From positions 1 to 34,141 of the forward strand of contig JANXBC010000002.1 in assembly GCA_025060555.1 (NCBI GenBank): a DNA stretch of 34,141 nucleotides, in the 5' to 3' direction. This document shows, in pieces, positions 15,814 to 22,924 of this stretch (positions are counted from its first letter, which is position 1; every line of letters starts with the position of its first letter). This stretch comes from Candidatus Bipolaricaulota bacterium. Lineage in GTDB: Bacteria > Bipolaricaulota > Bipolaricaulia > Bipolaricaulales > Bipolaricaulaceae. Under the pieces are notes generated by a model. It was not told the origin of the DNA. It worked only from the letters and a program-made list of their open reading frames with translations, and ran no database searches. The position numbers and the translations under genes are program-made.

Positions 15814-16896
15814 ATGCCCATCGTGTGGTTTACAGATTTTTCCGCATCGCCGGAGATGGGGGTCTTGGAAAAGCTTCGTCCGCTCCTTTACGAAGCCGGC
15901 TTACCGCAAATCTTCAGGCCTGGGCAGTTTGTCGCCATAAAACTACATTTTGGCGAGCGAGGGAACCTCGCGTACCTCCGACCGAACTATGTGCGGGTGG
16001 CAGTGGAAGAGCTGCAGAAGCTTGGGGCCAAGCCGTTCCTCACCGACGCTAACACCCTCTACACCGGCACGCGATCCAACGCCGTGGATCACCTCTTCAC
16101 CGCGGCGCAAAACGGGTTTGTCCTAGAAGTGGTGGGAGCTCCGGTGATCATCGCGGATGGTCTGCGCGGCACAGAGGAAGTGGAGATCCCAGTGGACGGG
16201 GTTCACGTGAAGCGCGCGAAAATCGCGGCGGCGATAGCCATGGCTGATGCCCTCCTTGTCCTCACTCACTTCAAAGGGCATGAGCAGGTGGGATTTGGGG
16301 GAACCCTCAAGAATTTGGGAATGGGCGGGGCTTCCCGGGCCGGAAAAATGGAGCAGCATTCGGTGTCTAAGCCCAGGGTAGAAGAGGCGCGCTGCCAAAG
16401 CTGCGGACTTTGCGCGCGCTATTGCCCCACCAAAGCTATCACCTTGGCTGAATACCCGGTGATCGATTACGCCCTCTGTCAAGGCTGCGGGCAATGCGTA
16501 GCCATGTGCAGTTTTGGTGCCATGGTCCCCGTTGAGGATGCCTCCGCGCAGCTCCTCGCCCAAAAGATTGCGGAGTATGCCAAGGCTGCGTGGAACAAGC
16601 GCCCAGCCTTGTTCGTCTCCTTCATCAGCGAGGTTTCCCCTGACTGCGATTGCTGGGGGATGAACAGACCCCCTGTGGCCCCGGATTTGGGGATTTTGGC
16701 CAGTACTGATCCCGTGGCCTTGGACCAAGCATGTATAGACCTTGTCCTGTCCGCATTGGGTTACGATCCCTTTTTGCGTGCGCATCCTCAGGCCTCCTGG
16801 GAGGAGCAATTGGCTCATGCCGAGCGCATCGGCTTGGGATCCCGATCTTATGAGCTCCGCAGTATTCTGACAGGTCTGGATCGCCCAGGGCCCTGA
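15814..16896 (+). CDS. DUF362 domain protein with two [4Fe-4S] ferredoxin motifs
   Basis: The 360-residue protein has a DUF362 core (VAIKLHFGERGNLAYLRPNYVR, FLTDANTLYTGTRSNAVDH, LTHFKGHEQVGFGGTLKNLGMG) split by a bacterial ferredoxin insert at about residues 195-235. Two CxxCxxCxxxC clusters are visible: CQSCGLCARYC and CQGCGQCVAMC. The conserved DUF362 end (DCDCWG, then LASTDPVALDQACIDLV) follows. Function is unknown; the arrangement suggests a cytoplasmic redox or electron-transfer role, and strict anaerobes often have such proteins. The ATG at 15814 follows TATAAT by nine bases without a Shine-Dalgarno, so the mRNA is probably leaderless. The neighbouring M24 peptidase appears to have its own promoter. 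Confidence 0.9.
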   Translation: MPIVWFTDFSASPEMGVLEKLRPLLYEAGLPQIFRPGQFVAIKLHFGERGNLAYLRPNYVRVAVEELQKLGAKPFLTDANTLYTGTRSNAVDHLFTAAQNGFVLEVVGAPVIIADGLRGTEEVEIPVDGVHVKRAKIAAAIAMADALLVLTHFKGHEQVGFGGTLKNLGMGGASRAGKMEQHSVSKPRVEEARCQSCGLCARYCPTKAITLAEYPVIDYALCQGCGQCVAMCSFGAMVPVEDASAQLLAQKIAEYAKAAWNKRPALFVSFISEVSPDCDCWGMNRPPVAPDLGILASTDPVALDQACIDLVLSALGYDPFLRAHPQASWEEQLAHAERIGLGSRSYELRSILTGLDRPGP

Positions 16897-16898
16897 TT

Positions 16899-16904
16899 TA
16901 CAAT
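16899..16904 (+). promoter_or_regulatory. -10 element for leaderless M24 peptidase gene
   Basis: TACAAT ends nine bases before the ATG at 16914, in the 17-bp gap after the DUF362 gene. AATATT slightly downstream is an alternative hexamer. No ribosome site is present. Confidence 0.45.
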
Positions 16905-16913
16905 ATTCAAGCC

Positions 16914-18011
16914 ATGAGCGAATACGCGGAGCGCCGGAAAAGGCTTTGGGAAAAAGTTCGGGCCCAAGGGGTGGATGCCTTCCTCATCGTGAACGTGGAG
17001 GGCTCGGAGTATCCTAACCTCCGGTACCTCACGGGCTTCACCGGGACGTTCGGGGTGCTGATACTCGCCGAAAATGCGCTGTTTCTCACAGATCCGCGTT
17101 ATACGGAACAGGCCCAACGCCAAGTGGATCTCCCGGTTGTGGAGGTGCGGGGACGTTGGATTCCTCAACTCATAGAGAAGCTGCAGGCTCTGGGAGCAAA
17201 GCGGATTGGCCTTGGCAGCCAACGCACCACCCTCCACCTTTTTGAGGAACTTAGGAAAGCTGGGGAGGGTTTGGAATTCGTGCCTTTGGGTTCCCCGGTG
17301 GAGGAGCTGCGCAAAGTAAAGACGGAAACAGAAATTCAAAGGATAAAGGAGGCGGTAGAGCTCACGGAGGCCGGGCTACGGTGGATCTTGGGACAACTGC
17401 GACCGGGGATGACCGAGCGAGAAGTCGCCCTGGAATTGGAGTTCTGGTACAGGAAAGAAGGCACGGACCATGTGGCGTTTGAGCTCATCGTTGCCGCTGG
17501 TCCCAATAGCGCCATGCCCCACTACCGCGGTGGGCCTTGTCCTCTCCGCCGCGGCGAGGTTGTGCTTTTTGATATCGGTGCGCGCGTGGATGGCTATTGC
17601 GCTGATCTCACCCGCGTGGTGGCCTTGGGTAAACCTGATCCTGAGGTTCAGGCCGCGTACAAGCTCGTACGCGCCGCAAACGAAGCGGGGATCAAGGCGA
17701 TCGCCGCCGGCGCTCGCGGGAAAGACGTGGACGCACAAGCACGCCGGGTCATCGAGGAGGCGGGATTGGGAGAACGCTTTGGCCACGGACTGGGGCATGG
17801 GGTAGGGTTAGAGATACACGAGGGCCCGCGCCTTTCCGCAACCTCTGAGGATATCCTTGAAACGGGAAACGTTGTTACCGTTGAGCCTGGTGTTTATTTC
17901 CCCGGGAAATTCGGCATCCGCATCGAGGATTTGGTTGTGGTGAGAGAAAAAGGAGCCCAAACCCTATCCACGTTCCCCAAGGACGAGCTTTTGGTGCTCG
18001 CTTGGAGGTGA
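16914..18011 (+). CDS. pepP: Xaa-Pro aminopeptidase (M24 family)
   Basis: M24B enzymes remove an N-terminal residue that precedes proline. The 365-residue protein has an N-terminal creatinase-like domain (residues about 1-125, containing SEYPNLRYLTGFTGTFGVL and the ALFLTDPRYTEQA strand) and a pita-bread catalytic domain. The five metal ligands are present: two Asp in FDIGARVDGYCADLTR, His in GHGLGHGVGLEIHEGP, and Glu in TVEPGVYFPG and GIRIEDLVVV. It is probably cytoplasmic, with no signal peptide. The 3' end overlaps the ribosome site of bpsA, so the peptidase mRNA may continue into the polyamine genes; a functional link between them is not obvious. Confidence 0.93.
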   Translation: MSEYAERRKRLWEKVRAQGVDAFLIVNVEGSEYPNLRYLTGFTGTFGVLILAENALFLTDPRYTEQAQRQVDLPVVEVRGRWIPQLIEKLQALGAKRIGLGSQRTTLHLFEELRKAGEGLEFVPLGSPVEELRKVKTETEIQRIKEAVELTEAGLRWILGQLRPGMTEREVALELEFWYRKEGTDHVAFELIVAAGPNSAMPHYRGGPCPLRRGEVVLFDIGARVDGYCADLTRVVALGKPDPEVQAAYKLVRAANEAGIKAIAAGARGKDVDAQARRVIEEAGLGERFGHGLGHGVGLEIHEGPRLSATSEDILETGNVVTVEPGVYFPGKFGIRIEDLVVVREKGAQTLSTFPKDELLVLAWR

Positions 18012-18013
18012 AC

Positions 18014-19042
18014 ATGGAGCTCAAAGAGATCCCCGAAAGGGTCCGGAAGAAACACGGCATTCCCATAACCAGGCGGGACGTTGTTCGCGTGTTCTCCGCG
18101 GTCCTTGCTTCCTCGGATATTTGGCGCATTGTGGACCTCGCCGGGATCCCAGTCCTTGCCACCTGTGAGGTGTTGCAGGCCTTGGCGGAGAAAGGCTTGG
18201 TCGAGTTCAAAAACGCGCGGGTGGTGGTGACCGAGGAGGGGCGCAGGAGGGCCATGGACTTAGGCATTAGTGAGGCTAAGGAGCTCTCCTGTCCACGCTG
18301 TCGGGGCCGTGGGCTCGAGCTCTCCTTATTTTCTAAATTGGCAGAGGAATTTCACCGCCTGGCAAAGGACCGGCCTGAAGCGGCTCAGGAATTCGATCAA
18401 GGCTATGTTACGGAGGAAACAACCATCGCCAGGATCGCCCTCAAAGAACTCCTCGTCCTGGGTGATGACGACCTCGTTTCCCTTGCCGCTTCGCTCACGC
18501 GGCTGCCGCGGCGCGTGGCCGTGCTCGATGTGGACCTGCGGATCGTGCGGTTTTTGCAAGAGCTGGCCAGGAGGGAAAAGCTCGTTCTCGAGGTTTACCA
18601 ACATGATCTACGTGAACCCCTGCCTCCAGAGCTTCGGCGGCAGTTCGACACGTTTGTGTGCGACCCCACTGAGAGTTTTCGTGGATATCTCGCGTTTGCC
18701 CAGCGGGGAATCGCTGCCCTGCGCGGCCCAGGCGGCGCGGGATATTTGGGACTTACGCGCCTTGAGGCCTCGCTTGAAAAATGGCGGAAAATAGAACTCG
18801 CTCTTCTTGAGGCCGGCGCAGTGATCACCGATCTTTTCCCTAATTTCCACGAATATGTGAACTGGCCATATATTGAGACCATGCGGGCCTGGCCTTTCCT
18901 TCCGGTGAAAAGGGTCCCCGGCCGATTCGAACCTTGGTATCGCTCAGCCCTGATCCGCATTGAGCTTGTGGAGGAAACGAAGGTGGAAAACGTGCGATAT
19001 GCGGGTGACATCTTCACCGACGAGGAGGCGGCCACTACCTGA
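18014..19042 (+). CDS. bpsA: Branched-chain polyamine synthase (N4-bis(aminopropyl)spermidine synthase)
   Basis: BpsA transfers aminopropyl groups from decarboxylated AdoMet to the secondary amine of spermidine, giving quaternary branched polyamines that stabilise nucleic acids at high temperature. The 342-residue protein has an N-terminal winged-helix-like domain (to about residue 85), a CPRC pair (Cys93, Cys96), then the Rossmann-like catalytic core with the family's GDDD (150-153), VLDVDLRIVRF (about 170-180), HDLREPLP (from 197) and FDTFVCDPTESFRGY (from 211; usual text DPPET). The tail ends DEEAATT, as in archaeal homologues. Start is ATG 18014, preceded by GGAGGTGA. It opens the polyamine block. 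Confidence 0.88.
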   Translation: MELKEIPERVRKKHGIPITRRDVVRVFSAVLASSDIWRIVDLAGIPVLATCEVLQALAEKGLVEFKNARVVVTEEGRRRAMDLGISEAKELSCPRCRGRGLELSLFSKLAEEFHRLAKDRPEAAQEFDQGYVTEETTIARIALKELLVLGDDDLVSLAASLTRLPRRVAVLDVDLRIVRFLQELARREKLVLEVYQHDLREPLPPELRRQFDTFVCDPTESFRGYLAFAQRGIAALRGPGGAGYLGLTRLEASLEKWRKIELALLEAGAVITDLFPNFHEYVNWPYIETMRAWPFLPVKRVPGRFEPWYRSALIRIELVEETKVENVRYAGDIFTDEEAATT

Positions 19043-19052
19043 GGCCAGCGGC

Positions 19053-19058
19053 TATAAT
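19053..19058 (+). promoter_or_regulatory. -10 element for leaderless pdaD
   Basis: A consensus TATAAT lies ten bases before the ATG at 19069, in the short gap after bpsA. No Shine-Dalgarno is present. A separate promoter for pdaD and the genes behind it is likely. Confidence 0.5.
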
Positions 19059-19068
19059 CGCCTTGGCC

Positions 19069-19671
19069 ATGCCACGCAAAGCAAAACCGGCGCCGGCGGT
19101 TGCGGAAGCTCCCGTGGCTCTTCCCTGGCCCCTCGTGCCCCGAAAAGTGTTCTTCACCCGTGGGGTTGGGCGTCACCGGGATGAGCTGCGCTCGTTCGAG
19201 TTGGCCTTGCGAGACGCGGGCATCGAAAAATTGAACCTGGTGCATGTCTCGAGCATTTTGCCCCCTGGGTGCAAAATAATCCCGCGTTCGGAGGGCCTTA
19301 AGGAGATAAAGCCTGGACAGATTGCGTTTTGCGTGTTTTCCCGCTGCGCATCCAACGAGCCGCACCGGCTCATCGCCGCCGCCATTGGTTGTGCCATCCC
19401 CGCTGATCCCAACGCCTACGGCTACCTCTCCGAATACCACGCATTTGGGGAAAACGAAAAACAAGCCGGGGACAAGGCCGAGGATCTGGCGGCCTCCATG
19501 CTCGCCTCTACGCTAGGGATCGAATTCGACGATGAGCTCGTTTGGGATGAGAAAAAGGAGATCTGGCGCATAAGCGGGAAGATCGTGCGGACCATGAACG
19601 TCACTCAATCGGCGATCGTCGACAACAAGGGCTATACCACGGTCCTTGCCGCCGCGGTTTTCCTGTTTTGA
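19069..19671 (+). CDS. pdaD: Pyruvoyl-dependent arginine decarboxylase
   Basis: PdaD converts L-arginine to agmatine using a covalently bound pyruvoyl group made by self-cleavage, and is mostly archaeal. The 200-residue proenzyme has the cleavage region NLVHVSSILPPGCKI with Ser61-Ser62 (new pyruvoyl group at the second Ser), the substrate-side glutamates in EYHAFGENEKQAGDKAEDLA, and the conserved end of the small barrel (SAIVDNKGYTTVLAAAVF). A Pro/Ala/Lys-rich stretch of about 20 residues precedes the core. ATG 19069 was chosen over a TTG at 19063 because TATAAT lies ten bases upstream. It supplies agmatine for SpeE and SpeB downstream. Confidence 0.93.
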   Translation: MPRKAKPAPAVAEAPVALPWPLVPRKVFFTRGVGRHRDELRSFELALRDAGIEKLNLVHVSSILPPGCKIIPRSEGLKEIKPGQIAFCVFSRCASNEPHRLIAAAIGCAIPADPNAYGYLSEYHAFGENEKQAGDKAEDLAASMLASTLGIEFDDELVWDEKKEIWRISGKIVRTMNVTQSAIVDNKGYTTVLAAAVFLF

Positions 19672-19680
19672 GGAGGGAAA

Positions 19681-20724
19681 ATGCTGAAGAAGAAAGACTA
19701 TCTGCGTGAGCCAGTGCAGCACATTGATCCAAAGAGTTTCAATGCCGTTCCCATTGTAGAGGCGATGGCCTTAATGTCTTATCAGGCGCGAAACCTCGCG
19801 CAAGCCGCAAAGATTTATGACCGCATGTTGGCCGACCTAGACTGCACGATCATCTTGTGCCTTGCCGGCTCCCTCGTTAACGCCGGCCTCAAACAATGTC
19901 TCGTGGACCTCCTCCGGCACAACATGGTAGACGTGGTGGTGGCCACCGGCGCGAATATCGTGGATCAAGACTTCTTCGAGGCTTTGGGCTTCAAACACTA
20001 TATTGGCAGCCCCGACGTGGATGACAACGAGCTCCGCGAGCTTCACATCGACAGAATCTATGACACATTCATCGATGAGGATGAACTGCGGGTTTGCGAC
20101 CATACGGTGGCAAAAATCGCCGAGAGGCTTCCGCCTGGGGTGTACTCCTCCCGGGAGTTCCTGCGGGAGATGGGCCGGTACCTTGTGGAGCAGGGGCTGG
20201 GAAGGGATTCGATCGTACGGGTTGCCTACGAAAAGGCCATTCCCATTTTCGTGCCCGCTTTTTCCGATTGCAGCGCGGGCTTTGGCCTGGTCTTACACCA
20301 GTGGCAGCATCCTGAACGGCATGTTTCCATCGATTCCGTGAAAGATTTTCTGGAACTCACGCGGATCAAGATCGCGGCGAAAGAGACCGGGCTAGTGATG
20401 CTCGGGGGTGGCGTGCCCAAGAACTTCGCCCAGGATGTGACGGTGGCCGCTGACGTTTTGGGGTTCCCTGTGCCCATGCATAAGTACGCCATTCAGATCA
20501 CCACTGCAGACGTGCGCGACGGTGGCCTTTCCGGATCTACCCTCAAAGAAGCAAGCTCATGGGGCAAGGTAGCACAGGGCTTTTCCGAAATGGTCTGGGC
20601 TGAGGCCACTTTGGTCCTTCCAATCCTCGTGAGTTATGTGTATCACAGAAATACCTGGCGAGCGCGTGCGGAAAGGCGCCTTTCCGACTGGCTAGATCAA
20701 CCGGCCTCCCTGCCCGCTTCGTAG
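19681..20724 (+). CDS. Bacterial deoxyhypusine-synthase-like protein
   Basis: The 347-residue protein belongs to the deoxyhypusine synthase (DHS) family, NAD-dependent enzymes that move the aminobutyl group of spermidine to an acceptor amine. The catalytic Lys in SSWGK (Lys296) and its partners Glu290 and Trp294 correspond to human Lys329, Glu323 and Trp327. By my alignment, human spermidine contacts His288, Asp243 and Asp316 are replaced by Asn248, Phe201 and Leu283. Bacteria lack eIF5A, so the acceptor is probably a small amine such as putrescine or agmatine (homospermidine-type product), but this is inference. GAGGAGGGAAA precedes the ATG, nine bases after pdaD, so the two are co-transcribed. 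No hairpin separates them. Confidence 0.85.
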   Translation: MLKKKDYLREPVQHIDPKSFNAVPIVEAMALMSYQARNLAQAAKIYDRMLADLDCTIILCLAGSLVNAGLKQCLVDLLRHNMVDVVVATGANIVDQDFFEALGFKHYIGSPDVDDNELRELHIDRIYDTFIDEDELRVCDHTVAKIAERLPPGVYSSREFLREMGRYLVEQGLGRDSIVRVAYEKAIPIFVPAFSDCSAGFGLVLHQWQHPERHVSIDSVKDFLELTRIKIAAKETGLVMLGGGVPKNFAQDVTVAADVLGFPVPMHKYAIQITTADVRDGGLSGSTLKEASSWGKVAQGFSEMVWAEATLVLPILVSYVYHRNTWRARAERRLSDWLDQPASLPAS

Positions 20725-20754
20725 CGAACTCTGGCCTCTCCCCCCTCTTGTTCG

Positions 20755-20760
20755 TAAAAT
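20755..20760 (+). promoter_or_regulatory. -10 element of the speD leader
   Basis: TAAAAT lies so that transcription would begin near 20767, just before the attenuator-like structure. The start of RNA would be about 94 nt upstream of the speD ATG, unlike the leaderless promoters elsewhere. Confidence 0.45.
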
Positions 20761-20769
20761 TCGGCCGTG

Positions 20770-20829
20770 ACCCGACTGCGTTCGGGTGGTCAGACCCGTT
20801 TGGGCCCAAACCCAAATGGGTTGTTTTTT
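20770..20829 (+). terminator. Attenuator-like leader: alternative hairpins and terminator before speD
   Basis: Four arms can be read. Arm 1 ACCCGA (20770-20775) pairs with arm 2 TCGGGT (20782-20787). Arm 3 ACCCGTTTGG (20794-20803) pairs with arm 4 CCAAATGGGT (20812-20821) in a 10-bp stem with one G-T pair and an 8-nt loop, followed by a T-rich run with six consecutive T (20824-20829): a good intrinsic terminator. Arm 2 CGGGT (20783-20787) can instead pair with arm 3 ACCCG (20794-20798), blocking the terminator. A plain terminator for the upstream genes is the simpler reading. Confidence 0.6.
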
Positions 20830-20860
20830 GGCCAACACTTGCCCGGGGAGGAGGTGAAAG

Positions 20861-21208
20861 ATGCGGGAGCTCGGGAGGCACCTTGTGGTGGAGCTGTGGG
20901 GATGTCAACAAAACTTGAACAATCCGGAGGAGATCCGGAAGGCCTTGGTGGAGGCCGTCCGGCGGGCCGGTGCCACCCTCATCGACGTCCAAGTACATAC
21001 GTTCAACCCGCACGGAATATCCGGCGTTGCCGTCATCGCCGAATCCCATATTTCGCTGCACACCTGGCCTGAGCACGGGTATGTGGCCCTCGACGTGTTC
21101 ACCTGCGGGGAGAAAGTGGTGCCGGAGGCGGCTTTCCAGGTGTTCCGGGAGCTCTTCCGCCCCCAGCGCACCCACCTCATCGAGATCAAGCGCGGGATCC
21201 AACTATGA
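20861..21208 (+). CDS. speD: S-adenosylmethionine decarboxylase proenzyme, prokaryotic class
   Basis: SpeD decarboxylates AdoMet to provide the aminopropyl donor for SpeE and BpsA. The 115-residue proenzyme is the short bacterial/archaeal type. The self-cleavage site is Glu61-Ser62 in AESHISLHTWPEHGYVALDVFTCG, giving a pyruvoyl Ser62; His67 and Cys82 are the other catalytic residues. ATG 20861 has a GGAGGAGGTGA ribosome site. The stop overlaps speE as ATGA. Its leader contains an attenuator-like structure, so expression may depend on polyamine or AdoMet status. Confidence 0.96.
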   Translation: MRELGRHLVVELWGCQQNLNNPEEIRKALVEAVRRAGATLIDVQVHTFNPHGISGVAVIAESHISLHTWPEHGYVALDVFTCGEKVVPEAAFQVFRELFRPQRTHLIEIKRGIQL

Positions 21209-22077
21209 CCGGCGGAAGACAACCAGGAGAGGACTGGTTATGTGAAGAACAAGCGCCGGGCCTTTGGCTTTGCCTTGGGGTTCGCAGGTGGCTCGTCCGC
21301 CGGAGAACAGCGTACCAGGCATTGGACCTGGTAGAAACTGAGGGTCACGGCCGGGTCCTTGCCCTGGACGGGAAATTTATGCTTTCTGAGCGCGACGAGT
21401 TCTTTTACCATGAGATGTTGGTGCACCCCGCGCTCCTTGCTCACCCCTCCCCGGAGCAAATATTGATCGTGGGTGGGGGAGACGGAGGGGCCTTGCGCGA
21501 AGCCCTCCGTCACCCGCTCAGACGGGCGGTCCTCGTGGAAATCGACGCCGGGGTCCTCGAAGCAGCACAGGAATGGCTCCCCTCCGTGCACCAGGGAGCG
21601 TTCAGCGACCCCCGTGTGGAGGTGGTGATCGCCCCAGGCGAGGATTTCCTGCCCAAACACGCTGAGGAGTTCGACGTGATCATCGTGGATTCCACTGATC
21701 CCATTGGTCCGGGGGCTGCTTTGTTCAACGTCTCCTTCTTTGAGGCTTGCCGTGCAGCTTTACGCGAGCCGGGCTTCCTTGCGCTGCAAACGGGAAGCCC
21801 CTTCCTCCAGCCAAGCGAGCTTAAGGCCGTGATCCATGGTCTTGCCGCGCTCTTCCCCGTGGTCGTTCCGTATCTGGGCTTCATGCCCCTCTATCCCTCA
21901 GGGATGTGGAGCTATGTGTTAGCGAGCACCAAGCCTCTTCCCACCGCGGAGGAATTTACACAGCGTTTTTTACAAAGGGATCTGCGTACTCGCTATTTCA
22001 CCCCGGCCATGTTCCAGGCGGCCACGGTCATCCCCCCTTTCTTAAAGGAGGCCCTCCACTCATGCCCCAACGCCTGA
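21205..22077 (+). CDS. speE: Polyamine aminopropyltransferase (spermidine synthase family)
   Basis: SpeE transfers the aminopropyl group of decarboxylated AdoMet to an amine. The 290-residue protein shows the beta-hairpin gate segment (QALDLVETEGHGRVLALDGKFML), DEFFYHEML, the decarboxylated-AdoMet-binding GGGDGG (90-95), VEIDAGVLE, and the catalytic DSTDPIGPG (about 162-170). With PdaD upstream and SpeB downstream the likely substrate is agmatine, giving N1-aminopropylagmatine as in Thermus and Thermococcus; putrescine use cannot be excluded. It overlaps speD by 4 nt and speB by 16 nt. Confidence 0.94.
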   Translation: MTGGRQPGEDWLCEEQAPGLWLCLGVRRWLVRRRTAYQALDLVETEGHGRVLALDGKFMLSERDEFFYHEMLVHPALLAHPSPEQILIVGGGDGGALREALRHPLRRAVLVEIDAGVLEAAQEWLPSVHQGAFSDPRVEVVIAPGEDFLPKHAEEFDVIIVDSTDPIGPGAALFNVSFFEACRAALREPGFLALQTGSPFLQPSELKAVIHGLAALFPVVVPYLGFMPLYPSGMWSYVLASTKPLPTAEEFTQRFLQRDLRTRYFTPAMFQAATVIPPFLKEALHSCPNA

Positions 22078-22871
22078 GTTTCCTTGGGACAAGCCTGGAC
22101 TATGCTGAGGCGAAGGTGGTTGTGCTTGGGGTTCCGCTTGAGCGCACCAGCAGTTGGCGCACCGGCCAAGCCCAAGGACCAAACGCCATCCGCGCCGCTT
22201 CTGATTCCGTGGAATTTTTTTCCGCGCATTTCAGGAAAGATGTCCGGAACGCAAAAATTGGCGATCTTGGGGACCTCGACCCCTATCGATCAATTGAGGA
22301 GATACTCGCTGAGGAGGAAGCGGAAGTCACAAAGATCCTGAGTGATGGAAAGGTCCCGATAGTGTTGGGCGGCGAGCACACCATCGTTGTTCCCGCAGTG
22401 CGTGCGGCTGCGAAATTCGGCCCCCTTCAACTCCTGGCCCTGGATGCCCACTCCGATCTGCGAGAAGAATATTTGGGGCTGAGGTTTTGCCACGCTACCG
22501 CTTTACGTCGGGCGAAAGAAAGGGTGGAGAACATGGTGATCGTTGGTGCACGCTCATTTTTTGGGCCGGATCTGAGCGAGCCCATCTTCGCCACCCCTGA
22601 GGAATTCGCTACCAGATTGCGCCCGGAACTTCCGGTTTGGCTGAGCATTGATCTCGATGCCCTCGATCCCAGCCTCTGTCCGGGGGTGACCAACCCCGAG
22701 CCAGGCGGGCTCTCCTGGGCGGAGGTCCTCGCGATATTCCGCACGCTTCAGGGATTCAAGGTGATTGGGATGGATCTCGTGGAGTTAGCCCCACCTTGGG
22801 ATCCTTCCGGTGTCTCTGCGGTCTGTGCGGCTAAGCTCATCATTGAGGCCATCGCCGCCCTCTGGGCATAA
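22062..22871 (+). CDS. speB: Agmatinase / aminopropylagmatine ureohydrolase
   Basis: The 269-residue arginase-superfamily enzyme has the two-metal site: His106 in GGEHT, Asp128, His130 and Asp132 in LDAHSD, and Asp197 and Asp199 in SIDLDALDP, with the family block SLCPGVTNPEPGG following. It hydrolyses agmatine to putrescine or aminopropylagmatine to spermidine, releasing urea. Context favours the second, since SpeE precedes it. ATG 22062 was chosen because AAAGGAG lies about a dozen bases upstream; longer in-frame starts to 21906 lie inside speE and have no match. Its 5' end overlaps speE by 16 nt. Confidence 0.94.
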   Translation: MPQRLSFLGTSLDYAEAKVVVLGVPLERTSSWRTGQAQGPNAIRAASDSVEFFSAHFRKDVRNAKIGDLGDLDPYRSIEEILAEEEAEVTKILSDGKVPIVLGGEHTIVVPAVRAAAKFGPLQLLALDAHSDLREEYLGLRFCHATALRRAKERVENMVIVGARSFFGPDLSEPIFATPEEFATRLRPELPVWLSIDLDALDPSLCPGVTNPEPGGLSWAEVLAIFRTLQGFKVIGMDLVELAPPWDPSGVSAVCAAKLIIEAIAALWA

Positions 22872-22900
22872 CTCGTTTAGGCAAGACATCCTCTTTCCCC

Positions 22901-22906
22901 TAAAAT
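22901..22906 (+). promoter_or_regulatory. -10 element upstream of the GGDEF gene
   Basis: TAAAAT ends eight bases before an ATG at 22915 that opens an eight-codon frame (MMHYEVR, stop at 22938) overlapping the GGDEF gene start at 22925 in another frame. Confidence 0.4.
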
Positions 22907-22924
22907 TGCGGCCAATGATGCACT

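Noticed and set aside
18920..18945. GATTCGAAC stretch resembling the T-arm of a tRNA on the minus strand
   Set aside because: It lies in the middle of bpsA, and no acceptor or anticodon stem can be built around it.
20767..21072. GTG-led 101-residue frame in front of speD that could be a leader peptide (begins MTRLRSGG)
   Set aside because: It does not stop before speD but runs 212 nt into it in another frame, and contains no run of regulatory codons beyond scattered Arg. A coincidence with the transcript start is more likely.
21906..22061. 52-residue N-terminal extension of speB
   Set aside because: It overlaps speE, has no match to the agmatinase family, and a Shine-Dalgarno precedes ATG 22062.
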